Positions 1 through 10,900 of a stretch of DNA of 64,000 bases are shown here, piece after piece. The notes beneath the pieces were generated by a model. The model had not been told where the DNA came from, did not search any database, and saw only the letters and a list, made by a program, of their open reading frames with translations. Numbering within the stretch: the first letter of the stretch is position 1; every line of letters begins with the position of its first letter. The position numbers and the translations under genes were made by a program. This DNA comes from Pratylenchus scribneri (Eukaryota; Nematoda; Chromadorea; Rhabditida; Pratylenchidae): positions 310,001-374,000 of the forward strand of contig JAQSEB010000036.1 in assembly GCA_030063045.1 (NCBI GenBank), in the 5' to 3' direction.

Positions 1-856
1 TTTAATTTTTTGGTAAAACTTTATATCCTGCAACGAGTTCAATATTTTATTCGATGCGAAATTTGATTAATATTTTATGAAAATAATTTAAAAATAAATT
101 TATGGGTTTTAAAAATTTTTAAAAACTGGCAATAAATCCCTCCATTTCACTATTTTTTTAAAAAAATAATAAATTGATAATTTAAAACGATCACAAATAT
201 TTTGATAAAGCAAAATATAATTTTATTTTTTTATTTAAAATTTTTCGTTTCGATCACGATTACGATTACTTTTTTAATACATAGATGTTAAATTTGATCA
301 AAAATTTATAATAATAATTTTAAAATAAATTTATGGGTTGTAATATTTTTTAAAATGAGCCAATTCCTTAAATTGCTTTACTTCAAAAATAACAAATTAA
401 GGATTGCAATTTTTTTAAGACTTTTTTATAAATATAATAAAAATTTGTTGAATTGGATTTGGCACATTAGAATTAATATTCACTCAGTAAAAAATGTTAT
501 TTATAATTTGGGAAAAATTCAATTTGCCTTTCCTTTCTGTTATTTAAGCCTCGATTAATTTTGGATCATGAAGGGAAAATTCCATTAGCAGTTGGAGATT
601 TGAATTTGATTGAATTCGCTGACTATTGAAGATTGGAGAACGAATGGAATGTATGATTGGAAAGCAAATTATTGCATTTGGCTAATTTTTCGAATTTATC
701 AGATCTGTTGAATGAAGAGAAATTTCAATTTTTCTCATTACACTAATTATACCAAAAATAAAATTATTTTAATAAAATTAGAATAATATGCAATTTTTCA
801 CTTCTATATATGCACAAAGCCATAAAATATTTCATTTTTAAGGATACTTAATAATT
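1..856. other. AT-rich sequence with a decayed open stretch
   Basis: No intact gene is visible. Between about 560 and 740 (+) the composition becomes less AT-rich and one frame reads HEGKIPLAVGDLNLIEFADY before a stop, then continues in a broken frame. This looks like eroded coding sequence of unknown origin. Two copies of the TTTATGGGT motif lie near 100 and 333. The rest is simple AT-rich sequence. Confidence 0.3.
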
Positions 857-2217
857 ATGTCGGAATCAACTTCCAATTTATTAGCGGCAGCTGAACATAT
901 AAATATTGTTGCGGGCACCACCATTAATGCTCCATTTAAGCAAATTGCCATTGCAAATGTTTTTGTTAAAAACAATAAGGTAAATTTAAGTGAATTATTT
1001 TTTCACTTATCAATATCAGCAGTACGCATTATCATTTATCAAACTCTTCCTTATTTCTTTTTAATCATTTCCATAATTTTAGAGAAAGGAAAGGAAAGCA
1101 ATAAAATCGAATAATCTGAAGAAGAAAAAGCGTACGATTAAAAACAATGATGGTGATAATAATAAACCAAAGGAATACAAATTGAATGAACTGGATTGTG
1201 GAACTGCTTTGACTATTTCCAAGAATGGATTAGTCGTAAATCAATCAGGAAAAGATGGTAAAAATTAATAAACAGACGCAGAACATTTTTGTAGCTAATT
1301 GAATTCAAAGTTATTTTTACCATAATTTACAATTAATTGACAAACCAAAACTTTATCTTTCTGAAAAATTAATTCCAATTTTTCGACATGTAAATTAACA
1401 ATTCCACTATATTTAAGAATGGAATTGTGTTCGTGCAATTTTGCCGATTCCTCTGTTTAAGGATGCCAAAACACTTTCAATTGCTTTTTATTTTGAAATG
1501 CACATTGTCAAGAAAGATGAATGGTAATTTTATTTATTATTTACCATTTTACATTTTATTTTAATAAAATATTTTTATATAATAAATTAATTAATTAAAA
1601 TTATTTAAAACTAATTATTGATAATTTATAATAATTCATCAATTAATATGCATTTAAAATAATAAATTTTTCATTATAGGCAAATATTAATCAGATTTTT
1701 CTTCAGGGAAGGCGGAATTTCCATTGGCTTTTGTTGCTACCAATTTCCATTGGAAGGAAAAACGGTTGGCTATACGAAAAATTCAATTGGAATTTGGCAC
1801 AAAGAAGTAATGGGGATTGATGGATGAATCAACAAATTCGGAAATGACTATGGATATCCGAAAGAAGGGGATGTGCTTGGTATTGGCATAATTCATAACC
1901 CGGCAAATGCAACAATGGAATGTTTTGGAACATACAATGGCGGATTGCTGGGTAAAATAGTTGGAAAAAATTTTATGAAAATTTAAAATCAAAAATTATA
2001 ATTATTTTCAATAAAAAGTAATTCAAATTAAGGGAAGTTTGAATTGCCTTCAAATTTTAACCCACTACAACTTTTTCCGGCTGTTAGTTTGGCCCACAAT
2101 GGGGATTCAATTTGTATGAATTTTGTGAAGGAAAAAATGCGCTTCAAAGAATTCAAATGTGCCCTTGAACTTGAGGCAAAGAAGCCAAAGATAGCTGCTG
2201 AATGCATATTGATGTGA
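857..2217 (+). pseudogene. SPRY-domain gene with an internal stop
   Basis: Five exons splice in one frame: 857-979, 1083-1257, 1418-1523, 1680-1951 and 2033-2217 (861 nt). The first exon encodes MSESTSNLLAAAEHINIVAG; a lysine-rich segment follows. From DCGTALTISKNG to the end the protein reads as a SPRY/B30.2 beta-sandwich, with WQILIRF, GGISIGF, GDVLGIG and near the end LFPAVSLAHNGDSICMNFV. In exon 4 the frame contains TGA (about 1824-1826) between IDG and INKFGNDYG, where the family normally continues. All splice sites remain good and no alternative intron removes the stop in frame, so this is a recent pseudogene, a stop-containing allele or an assembly error. There is no clear signal peptide. 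SPRY domains are protein-binding modules, expanded in cyst nematodes as secreted effectors, but nothing here shows secretion. Ligand unknown. Confidence 0.7.
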
Positions 2218-2489
2218 TTTGGATGTTTGTTGACAGAATATTTTTGCAAAAAATTATCGAAAATGTTTGATTCATGCATAAATAATAATTCAAGTTTTTT
2301 TTATTAAATTTTATTTTTTTATTATTTCATATCAAGGAGAGAAGCTTTAATTTATTAACATTTTTGTAATCATGTAAATATTCGTAAAAATATGGTAAAA
2401 TCAATTTTTTGAAACAGTTTTTTAAAAATATTTCCAAAATTTTTCTAAATTTTTATCTCAATACCAATACCCAATCTCAATTTAAAAAA

Positions 2490-2830
2490 TTTCTAATTTC
2501 AATTTTTGGACATTTTAACTTGATAAATATAAATTTTGTCTAAACGTAGCTCTACGACTATTAAAGAAATTCCAGTTTCTTCTCCCAACCCTTCCCGAAA
2601 AATCAATATCATTGCATTTCGAGAGCATTGGCTTTCTGACCGGAAAAGAATATAAAATGCAGATGCTGGCTTTATGGCAGTGTATGGCTTTATATTTACA
2701 TCGAAAAGAGATGTGAGATGCACATTGGCCAAAATCAATATTTTTATTCCTTTTGAGATGTAAATGCCAAAAATAACACCAATAAATTTGAGTGCAACTT
2801 TTTTCCATTTTAAATATTTTCCGAAACTTT
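2490..2830 (-). CDS. possible divergent SPRY-like exon, opposite strand
   Basis: On the minus strand about 110 codons are open from roughly 2835 down to 2499, unusual in DNA this AT-rich. The frame includes ILILANVHLTSLFDVNIK, then SAFYILFRSESQCSRNAMIL and FREGLGEETGISLIVVE. The order AFY...ILI.FREG..GIS parallels exons 3-4 of the neighbouring plus-strand SPRY gene (IAFYFEM...ILIRFFFREGGIS). I infer a diverged paralogue facing it. I see neither a convincing start nor flanking exons, so this is probably a fragment. The similarity is weak and judged by eye. Confidence 0.3.
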
Positions 2831-2974
2831 GATTATTTAATTATATATAATTCCGATTTTTAAAAAAAATGCAAATTTAATAATGTTCAAATATATATAA
2901 TTCCGATTTTTAAAAAAAATTTTCAAAAATTTAATTTTATTTAATTAGCTTTAATAAATCTTGCAAATTTAATA

Positions 2975-3299
2975 ATGTTCAAATTACTCTCTCCTCTGCT
3001 GAATTGTTACTATTGCTGCCATAAATGCATATATTCTTTCTTCAATTGCATTTACATATTCTTCAGAGGTGGGAAAAGTACATTTGAGTTGCAGCCTAGT
3101 CAAAGCGAACAAAATGATTGGCAAGAGCGTCGAGAACAAGCGGTAATAACAATTGAATATTTAGCAATAGAAATGTAATTTAATAAATATTTTATTTTCA
3201 GTTTCAATATTCATATAATGATTTGCGCAATTTTGTTCCCGTAGGAAATGTTATTTATGTATATAGAAATTGCGTTACTTTGCCCGATGATGGAAACTA
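2975..3299 (+). other. possible two-exon gene remnant, unknown product
   Basis: An ORF starting at 2975 runs into PSQSEQNDWQERREQA, followed by a usable donor at about 3142 and an acceptor TTTTCAG at about 3201. The joined frame continues FQYSYNDLRNFVPVGNVIYV and stops at 3299. The WQERREQ...FQYSYNDL pattern vaguely recalls the start of GH47 alpha-mannosidase domains, but it is too short to assign. It could be a pseudogene fragment or chance. Confidence 0.2.
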
Positions 3300-5153
3300 A
3301 TTAATGATATGTATGATGATTTTACCTCTTTTAAATATAATATTTTTAAATTTTGGTTATTCAAAATAGTTTTAAAATTGATATATTCAAAAAAATTCTA
3401 TATATTTTTATTTATGTTATTTCGAACTAAAAAATAGCCAATTTCCGTTATTTCATTGGTTATTGTGAAAATAATTTTTAACATTGTCATTTGTGCTCAT
3501 ACATAATATATATAAACTCTTGTAAATTTTTAAATTTAATGGCCCAAATTTAGATTTAAAATATTAGAAATCGAATGGTACTATTTTTCTGAGGTAATAT
3601 GAAGTTATTGGCAAGGTATGACCTAAAAAGTTTTTTAATCTTGGTAAAGTTTTTGGCTTATAATCTGACTAAATTGCAAAATTATCGAATAAAAATGGTA
3701 CCATTCGATTCCTCTCAGCGAGTAGCATTGATTGAACTATAATTTGAATATGTAATTTTCACCAAAAATGCCCTTGGTCTCCCCTTTACTTTTTCTTGGT
3801 AAAAGTCGGAATTATCAAGATGGCAAGATACAAAGGATGTCAGATTTGAAAGCAGCATCATTTTTTACACTAGAATAAGTTTATTTATTAATTCATTTTA
3901 ACTGGCCGGATTCTCCACGATTGCCTTTTTTTTAAATAAAAGTCCTATATTTTTTTATAAATATCCAGAATTTTTTTTATTGAACTATTCCAAGAAGTAA
4001 AAAAAAACTTAAAATTTACTTTTCTGTAAAAATGGTTCCATAACTGAAATTTTAAATTTTTCAAACTCATCAAATTATCCCTGAGTCAGTGAATAAAATT
4101 CGCTCATCAATTCTTATAAAATTAGTATTTTCTCTTCGCTGCCTATAATTTTTGGAGAGTGGAAGCCTTTTAAAAAAGGCATCCACCAAAATAATGACTG
4201 GTACCGAATACATGAATAATTTCCTTCAAATTTAAAATGAAATATTTGTTTTTTTTTATACCAATACTCATGTTATCTTATCATTATCATATTTTAACTT
4301 TTTTCTTTATTTTTCACTGGTATTCCAAGAGGTAGAAGAATTTACTTTGGAGAATATACTATGAACTTATGAAATTTTAATGGCCATATCTTAACCAAAA
4401 ATGGTTGCCCAAATGAAATCTTTGCATATTCTTACTCAGCTCGTCGAGCTCTGTTGAATAAGCTTTCATTTAGAATTTTTCTAATTCTTCTTTAAAATAA
4501 AAAAAAATATATAATTATTTAAAGTTGCATAGTATTCGAAAGCATTTTTTCACATTTAAGTGGACATAGCTTTTGCTATTTCCACAATTCCAAAAATTAT
4601 CTTCGCCAAGTACCTGAAAGTTAAATTGTTAATAAATTCTAGCAATTATATGTATTTACATGGGGTTAATAATCAATGGGTTTGAAAATTTAGAGATTGA
4701 ATTTGATATAATTTTCAAAAATTTTAATTTTTATAAATTTAAATTCTAGACAAAATAGAATTAAGTAAATTAACTTAAATTTTTATAATTATTTTTTATA
4801 TTTTTTAATTGTTCATTCAAGAAGAATCTTAGGATTTATGGGAGCAAAATTTATTAAGAAATAATTAATTTAAAATTGCAATTTTAATGAGTATCAAATT
4901 TTAATCAAAAATTTTAATTTATAAAAAATAAGATCAGTAATCAAAAACAAAAGCTAAAAAAATACAAATAAATCATAAAAAAATAAGGAAAAATAGGAAT
5001 TAACATTGGAACAAAAATAGGAAAATTTAATAAATATTAATGAGATCAAATCACAATTCTACAAATGTTGAAATATTTTTAAAAATGAATGAATTTTCTT
5101 TGTATCTCATCAATTCATATAACCAATTATTAATTCAAATCACGCATTGAATT
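3300..5153. other. intergenic AT-rich sequence
   Basis: No gene is seen on either strand. It contains the short inverted-repeat element at 3569-3710 and a few small hairpins, for example near 4163-4190. Nothing else stands out. Confidence 0.5.
3569..3710. mobile_element. small inverted-repeat element (MITE-like)
   Basis: TCGAATGGTACTATTTTT at about 3571 faces its near-exact reverse complement AAAAATGGTACCATTCGA at about 3691-3708, about 140 bp overall. The interior is AT-rich and has no coding potential. This matches a miniature inverted-repeat element, but no target-site duplication was established. Confidence 0.45.
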
Positions 5154-6979
5154 TTACGAATTAATTGCCCTGAATGCCTTCTCTTCCTCCTCATCGCAAC
5201 CTATTAAAATAAAACATTTAAATTTTGAATTATAATTTTTTATTATATAATATATTTTGAACGGAAAAGTAGACAAATAATTATACCTTTGTTTTAAAAT
5301 TTTAATTTTTTATATGACTTATTTATTAAAAATTGTTTATGAGATATAAAAAAAATATAATAATTAAATTCAAAAAAATATTTGATTATGTATTTTAATT
5401 TTATTTAATTATTAAATAAATTAATTTTATCTATTTTCAGATGATTCCATGAATATTATTAAAAAATTAAAATAACAATAAAGTTATAAAGTTTTTGTAT
5501 AATTTAAATTGAATATATAAATCTTAATTTTAATAACTAATGGATAAAATTTTTTAAAAATTATGATTTACTCACAAAATGAGTCCAAAAATGCATCATC
5601 GCATCCATTGCCAGTGCAACAATGATGCGCAATTCCACCACCATCTCTTTTTGGTCGATGATGTTGTGGTTCAACAAATGATGAGGAATATTCTGGAGAA
5701 TTTATTGGCTTTCTTAACATCAAATGCAAAAATGGATGATTGAGGCGGTGATTATTTGGTGTTGTTTTTAATGACAAATGGAAATTTTGACCGAAATGTG
5801 CCACATCTGTGAAAATGAAAAAATGTATTTATAAAAGATTTACAATGATATCAAATTTTTAGTTTAATTTTTTTCGAGATTTTTTTGTCTAAATTCCTTC
5901 TCTCTAAATTTTGTTTTCAGCACATTTGTGCAGATTTGTTTAATTCGCTTAGCATTTTGCGAATTCTGCACATTGGGTATAATATAAATATTCCACATTT
6001 TGAAAATTAATAATATCTGTCAATTGTTGAAAAAATGTATGGGTTTCTTTTACTGTTTTTTTTTAAAATTGATTAATGAAGTTTTTTGGATAATTTTTAA
6101 ATAAATCTAAATATAAATCAAAAACAATAAATAAAATAAATTATAATTTTTAATTTTTATTAATTTCTACCATTCTCCTCTGCAACCATCCTTTTGTTGG
6201 TCCTTTTGTAAAATTCTCTTGGCTGCAAAAATCGTAACATTTGATGGGCAAATTTTGGGGCCAATTGTTGGCTTTCACTGAAGAAGCCTCCACGTTTTGT
6301 CGGAGTTTGAATATGTCCATGCAAACATGGCCCACGGGTTCCTTTGGCAAATTTTAATTATTTATTTTGAATTAAAATTGTTAATAAAATTTTGAATACT
6401 TTATTTTAAATTATTATTTTTTGTTTGGTAAAATTTATAAGAGCTATGATTTACCATATGAATGAAGATTTTAAAAATAATTTTTTTAAATATTTTGATA
6501 TTTTTTTTTTTATTACTGTAGTCCAATCCATTTTCTTTTAATTTAAATAATCGAAGAAAAAAGTGTGGTTTTTTTAAAGCATTTACTAATTTTATTTTAT
6601 GAGATTCAAATGAAAAATTTAACGCAAATAACCTTTAGCAAAAAATTTTCTAAAAATATATTTTTAAATATATATAGCAAAATGATTATATTAAAATTTA
6701 AAGACCAGGTTTTGTGCAAATTCTAGCCAATTCCTGAGTCAACACTTGGCCACACATTCGTCGCCTCCCGAGTGCATTGGCCATTGGCAAATTTGAGGAA
6801 AGGATAAGGAAAATGGCCACAGTGAGAATGAAAAAGAAAGGGAAATTTGGTACATTGAATGGGCATTTAGATTTCCTGTTGCTGATAATTGGATGGTTTT
6901 TGAGGGATGGCCGAATAGATGGTGAATCATTTAAGCAATTTGATGTTGATGAAAAGGAATGGAGGAAGAATTTAAACAT
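5154..6979 (-). CDS. insulin-like peptide preprohormone
   Basis: Four minus-strand exons join in one frame (723 nt, 240 aa): 6979-6706, 6341-6171, 5806-5576 and 5200-5154. A TTTTCAG site 22 bases upstream of the ATG suggests spliced-leader trans-splicing and supports this start. Residues about 48-69 are hydrophobic (FPFFFILTVAIFLIL), giving a signal or anchor with an unusually long N-terminal tail. The B chain follows RRR: CGQVLTQELARIC, with C76 and C88 separated by 11 residues as in insulins. The connecting region of about 115 residues has dibasic sites (TPTKR, EFYKR, TNKR). After RPKR comes the A chain GIAHHCCTGNGC...DSFC (C211, C212, C217, C226). One extra cysteine follows the B-chain core (RGPC, C97) and a second extra, C227, comes from exon 4; together they could form a fourth disulfide as in many nematode insulins. 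The product is probably a secreted ligand or antagonist of a DAF-2-type receptor. Confidence 0.8.
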
Positions 6980-7004
6980 TTTAAATTTTTTTGAGAATTT
7001 GCTG
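6980..7004 (-). promoter_or_regulatory. probable trans-splice acceptor of the insulin-like gene
   Basis: Reading the minus strand, ATAATTTTCAG ends at 7002, 22 bases before the start ATG at 6979, with no upstream in-frame coding sequence. In nematodes this arrangement is typical of a spliced-leader addition site. Inferred from sequence only. Confidence 0.45.
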
Positions 7005-7690
7005 AAAATTATAATTTATTTTTTTAATCGATTTAAAATTTTTCGCTAGTGTTGTTGGACAAGAATTTAAAATTCATTTTTTTTATTTATCATTTTCTGT
7101 CATAAAAAATATTATGTGTTTCAATTTATTTTAATTTTAGCTTATTGAAATTTATGATATTTTTCAAAATGGTTTTTGCTAATCAAAATTTTTTAAATTT
7201 AATTAAAAATATGAAGATATTTAATTACCGATTTCTAAATAAAATTTGTACAAATTATATTAAATATTCTCTATCAATAGCATAAAATTTATGTCATCCT
7301 TGTTTTGCATAAATGATTTACTTATTCCTCAATTTTAAAACGAATTCTAATTATAAATAAAAAATCTATGATAATTAAAATAGCAATTTTTAATTTTAAA
7401 AGGAATTTTCGATTTATTTCATTCAATTTAAATTTAATATTTAGTAGAAAAAATTTATAAATAAAGTTTTACTTTCTAAAAATAATTTTATGAGTTTCAA
7501 ATTTAATTTATTTTAAATAAAATATAATAAATATATTTATTTTTTTTTTCTTAATTTTGTCTTTTCTGATTACAATATCAAATTATCCACCAAAAAGAAA
7601 ATTATAGGAGTGTGCGTCATTTATCAAATTGTTCATAATACATATAACAATTTACCCTAAAAAAACATCAAATTCCAAAAAGAGGAGCAT
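7005..7690. other. intergenic AT-rich sequence
   Basis: Extremely AT-rich with no gene recognised. One TTTATGAGT motif occurs near 7488. It separates the insulin-like gene from the receptor-like fragment to the right; any promoter for the insulin-like gene would lie here, but no core element can be named. Confidence 0.4.
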
Positions 7691-7691
7691 T

Positions 7692-7934
7692 CTAAAATAA
7701 TTGATAGTTATAAAATTTCATAATATTTTCGATTTGGAAGAGAAATATTGCATCCAAAATGTCAATGAATGCCAATAAGCCACATGCGACATGAAAAATA
7801 TATAATTGGAATGAGGTGTGGAAAAGGGGACTGGATGATTTGCAAAACATTGAGCACAAATTTATAATATTCAATATTAATTGCTTTTCAAGTCTAATAT
7901 TTTCCTCGCGTCGAGTAATTTGTGGTGTTGGCAT
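7692..7934 (-). CDS. possible chemoreceptor (7TM) fragment
   Basis: A minus-strand frame of about 80 codons starts MPTPQITRREENIRLEKQ and continues through two hydrophobic stretches (LILNIINLCSMF and IFHVACGLLAFIDILDAIFLF) to a stop. A basic RREENIRL run before two membrane segments resembles the TM6-TM7 end of nematode serpentine receptors. No other exons are visible, so it would be a fragment or relic. The identification is by general shape only. Confidence 0.25.
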   Translation of the reverse strand: MPTPQITRREENIRLEKQLILNIINLCSMFCKSSSPLFHTSFQLYIFHVACGLLAFIDILDAIFLFQIENIMKFYNYQLF

Positions 7935-7949
7935 TTTCAAAAGTTTTGG

Positions 7950-10900
7950 TTTTGATAAATAAATGGTTATTTTTAATATTGGGTCCTATTCCCAGAGGAA
8001 TTAACTAGGGAACTAATGAATGGCGTGCCATGCCACACGTCTTAAATGACTATTATCTTCTGACGACATTAACGACTAAAAATTTTTATTGTATTGAAAT
8101 TCTAAAAATTAAAATATTATTTTTACGCACTATGATTTTTGAATATTTTTGTGGAATGGGTTATTTTCAAAAATAGTATTAAAAATTTACAAATTTTATT
8201 TTGAAAAAATTTCAAAAAATTCAATTTTATTTATTTAATTTTATGTATTTGTCTTTGCCATTTCGGTTGATTTTTTTGTACTTTTTTGAATTTTTATTAT
8301 TATTAATTATATATTTATAAAAATAATTTATGAGTTCTAATTTTATTAAATGAAAAATTTATTTAAGAACAACTGGAAATTTTGTTTGTTTAATTATATT
8401 TTACTTAATTTTATTCGTTGCAAAAATTTTGTGTGAGAAATAATTGTGGGAGAAAATTAGATTTTGTTTATGCGCGCGACCAAAAGTTGCTAATTTCCGT
8501 TTTTCCTCCTCCCATTTCAAAAGAATAATAATAATCGCCTTTACTAATGCCAAAAAATATTAAACCAAAGAATTCAGCCGGATGTTTGTTTTGTTAGGCA
8601 GGCACAAATTAGTACAAAAAAGGCATTTTCTTCTCACATTTTGCTCGCCCACATAAATGTTAGACATAATTTTTTCTATGTTATTCACTGGCAGAAAATG
8701 CTGCAGTGGAATTTGAGTAATTTTTTTAATGTGGATGATATTATAACTAATTTAAAATAGTATTTGATGAAATTGATAAGTTGCAAGAGAATTATTAAAA
8801 ATGAAACTATTTTACAAAATGTAACAATTTAAAAAATATAATTAGCAAGGATTTTTTTTAAAAATTTTTAAACCCATAAAAAATTTAGTTGATATGCTAA
8901 ATAATAAAATAATAAATGAATTCCCATAAAATAGCATTCAGCAGAACTGTTCAGTTTTTTGAAAAAAAATTATTATATAATTTGAAAATGATAATTAATT
9001 TACCCACAAATCCATAAATTTTATTAAAACATTTTATGCATAAAAGGAGCAAAAATTATCTATGTACTGTACCTATAATTTAGTTTTATTCAATATCTTT
9101 TTTATGTTCTATCCTAGACGAGATAACCCATAAATATCTAAATAAAATATATGACTAAAATAATAATTTTATCAAATTAAATCATTTTTTTCATCAAATT
9201 AAAAATTCCAACAAGTCCTTTACTAATTTTTTGATCCTCTTCCAAAATTCTAATTAAATTCTATGTAGTTTTTGCTCTATTTTGTCAGGAGGTTAAGAAA
9301 AATTTAATTCAGATTTAGAATAATAATCGTGACTTTTGACAGCGACATTCATTTCTTTTACTACATCTTTGCTCCCTTATATTATGCGCCATTTGAATGG
9401 ATTAATTTGTTTTATAATTGGCACTAAAAACATATTTTGTGTGTTTATGAAAAATGCGCACAGTTGACATTTTCATATGCGAATTTATTTATATTATTTG
9501 GCCTTTTGGAGTATCGGTATCGGCCACTTTCGGTCGTGGCCTTTTTGTGGAAATGGAAAGGGACAATTTTTTCATGTCTCAACCCACAAATTTACAAAGT
9601 TGGCGGGGCAAATGCCACTTTGCATTTTTGGATATGGTAATATTTGTATGAAGTTTGGACAATTTGTAAAGTTTATATATAAAAATAGAATTTAAATATT
9701 ATTGTTTGAATTATATGCCATTTGGTTAGAGTTGAGAAATAAGTCTTAAAAATTATAGATCATTAAATTTAAAATGATAAATTGTTGATATTTATAATTA
9801 AATTTTAAATATATTTTCATTATTTTAAATATTGTTTCTTATTTATTCATTGTAGAGAAATAATATAATGTTTTAGCTTTATTTTTTGAGAATGGAATGT
9901 TATTTGAATTGGAGAATTGAAATAAATTTTATTGGATGCAAAAATTTATTTTTTTAAGATTTTGTTTTTGTAATCTCCAAAAATCATGAAGTACGAGATT
10001 TCAATTAATTTACACTAATCGCATTTTATATGCAAAAATTTTCTTCTTTTGACATCTTTAGATAAACTGGATTTTTTTCGCATAACCTATTGAATTCAAT
10101 TTTGAAATTTTATAAAACCCATAAAATTTTTCCTTTTTGAAACTTATTTAAAAAAAGAATAGTTATATTATTTTAATTAAAAAAATTGGCAGCAAACGTA
10201 CAAATTAAAAAAAGAAGATAAAACAAAATTCGACAAAATTAATTAAGAAAATAATTGAAATAAACTCATAAATTTACACAAATTAAACTTCTACACATAC
10301 AAAAGATCATATTGATTATATTCCTTTTATGATTATGAAATTAAACAACACCTACTAGAAAATGTTGCTATTTTGAATGGAAATTAAAAAACAAAAATTA
10401 CTCATTCTTTATTATTTTGCTCTTTGGATTAGCAATTTTGTTTCCATTTTTGCAATCATGAAGCAAATTTCATCTTTCGCGCAAGGCTAATCCCCATCAT
10501 TTAAAAACAATTTTCTCTCATTTATTATTTTGCTTCAGAAAATAATTGCCTAGCCATTTACAAAAAAGCACATAAATAAGCCAAAATAAGGGAAGAAGGA
10601 GGAAATTAATGAATGCCGTATTTGCGCCAAATTGGGAAGAAATTCACACAATTTTCTTTTAGACCCTAATTATTAAATGGGAAAAGCAAAGCCCAGCAGA
10701 TATTTTTTGTAGACCATAAAAAATGTGGTGAAAGATTGGCAAAATATAATAATTAAGTCGGAGGAGTGGGTGGATGGTTGGCGGGCTGCGACTTTCATTT
10801 TACCATTAATATGATAAAAGAATAAATGGAGGAATTTGTATGTGGAGGGAATTATGAAGGAAATTTGTATATTTATTTGTCGCCTTGGAATGGGAGAAAA

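Noticed and set aside
2975..3299. GH47 alpha-mannosidase start
   Set aside because: Only a WQERREQ-like stretch supports it. No catalytic motifs or further exons, so kept as unknown.
9437..9695. Three nested plus-strand short frames
   Set aside because: Open in all three frames at once, which argues for local composition and against coding; no recognisable protein.
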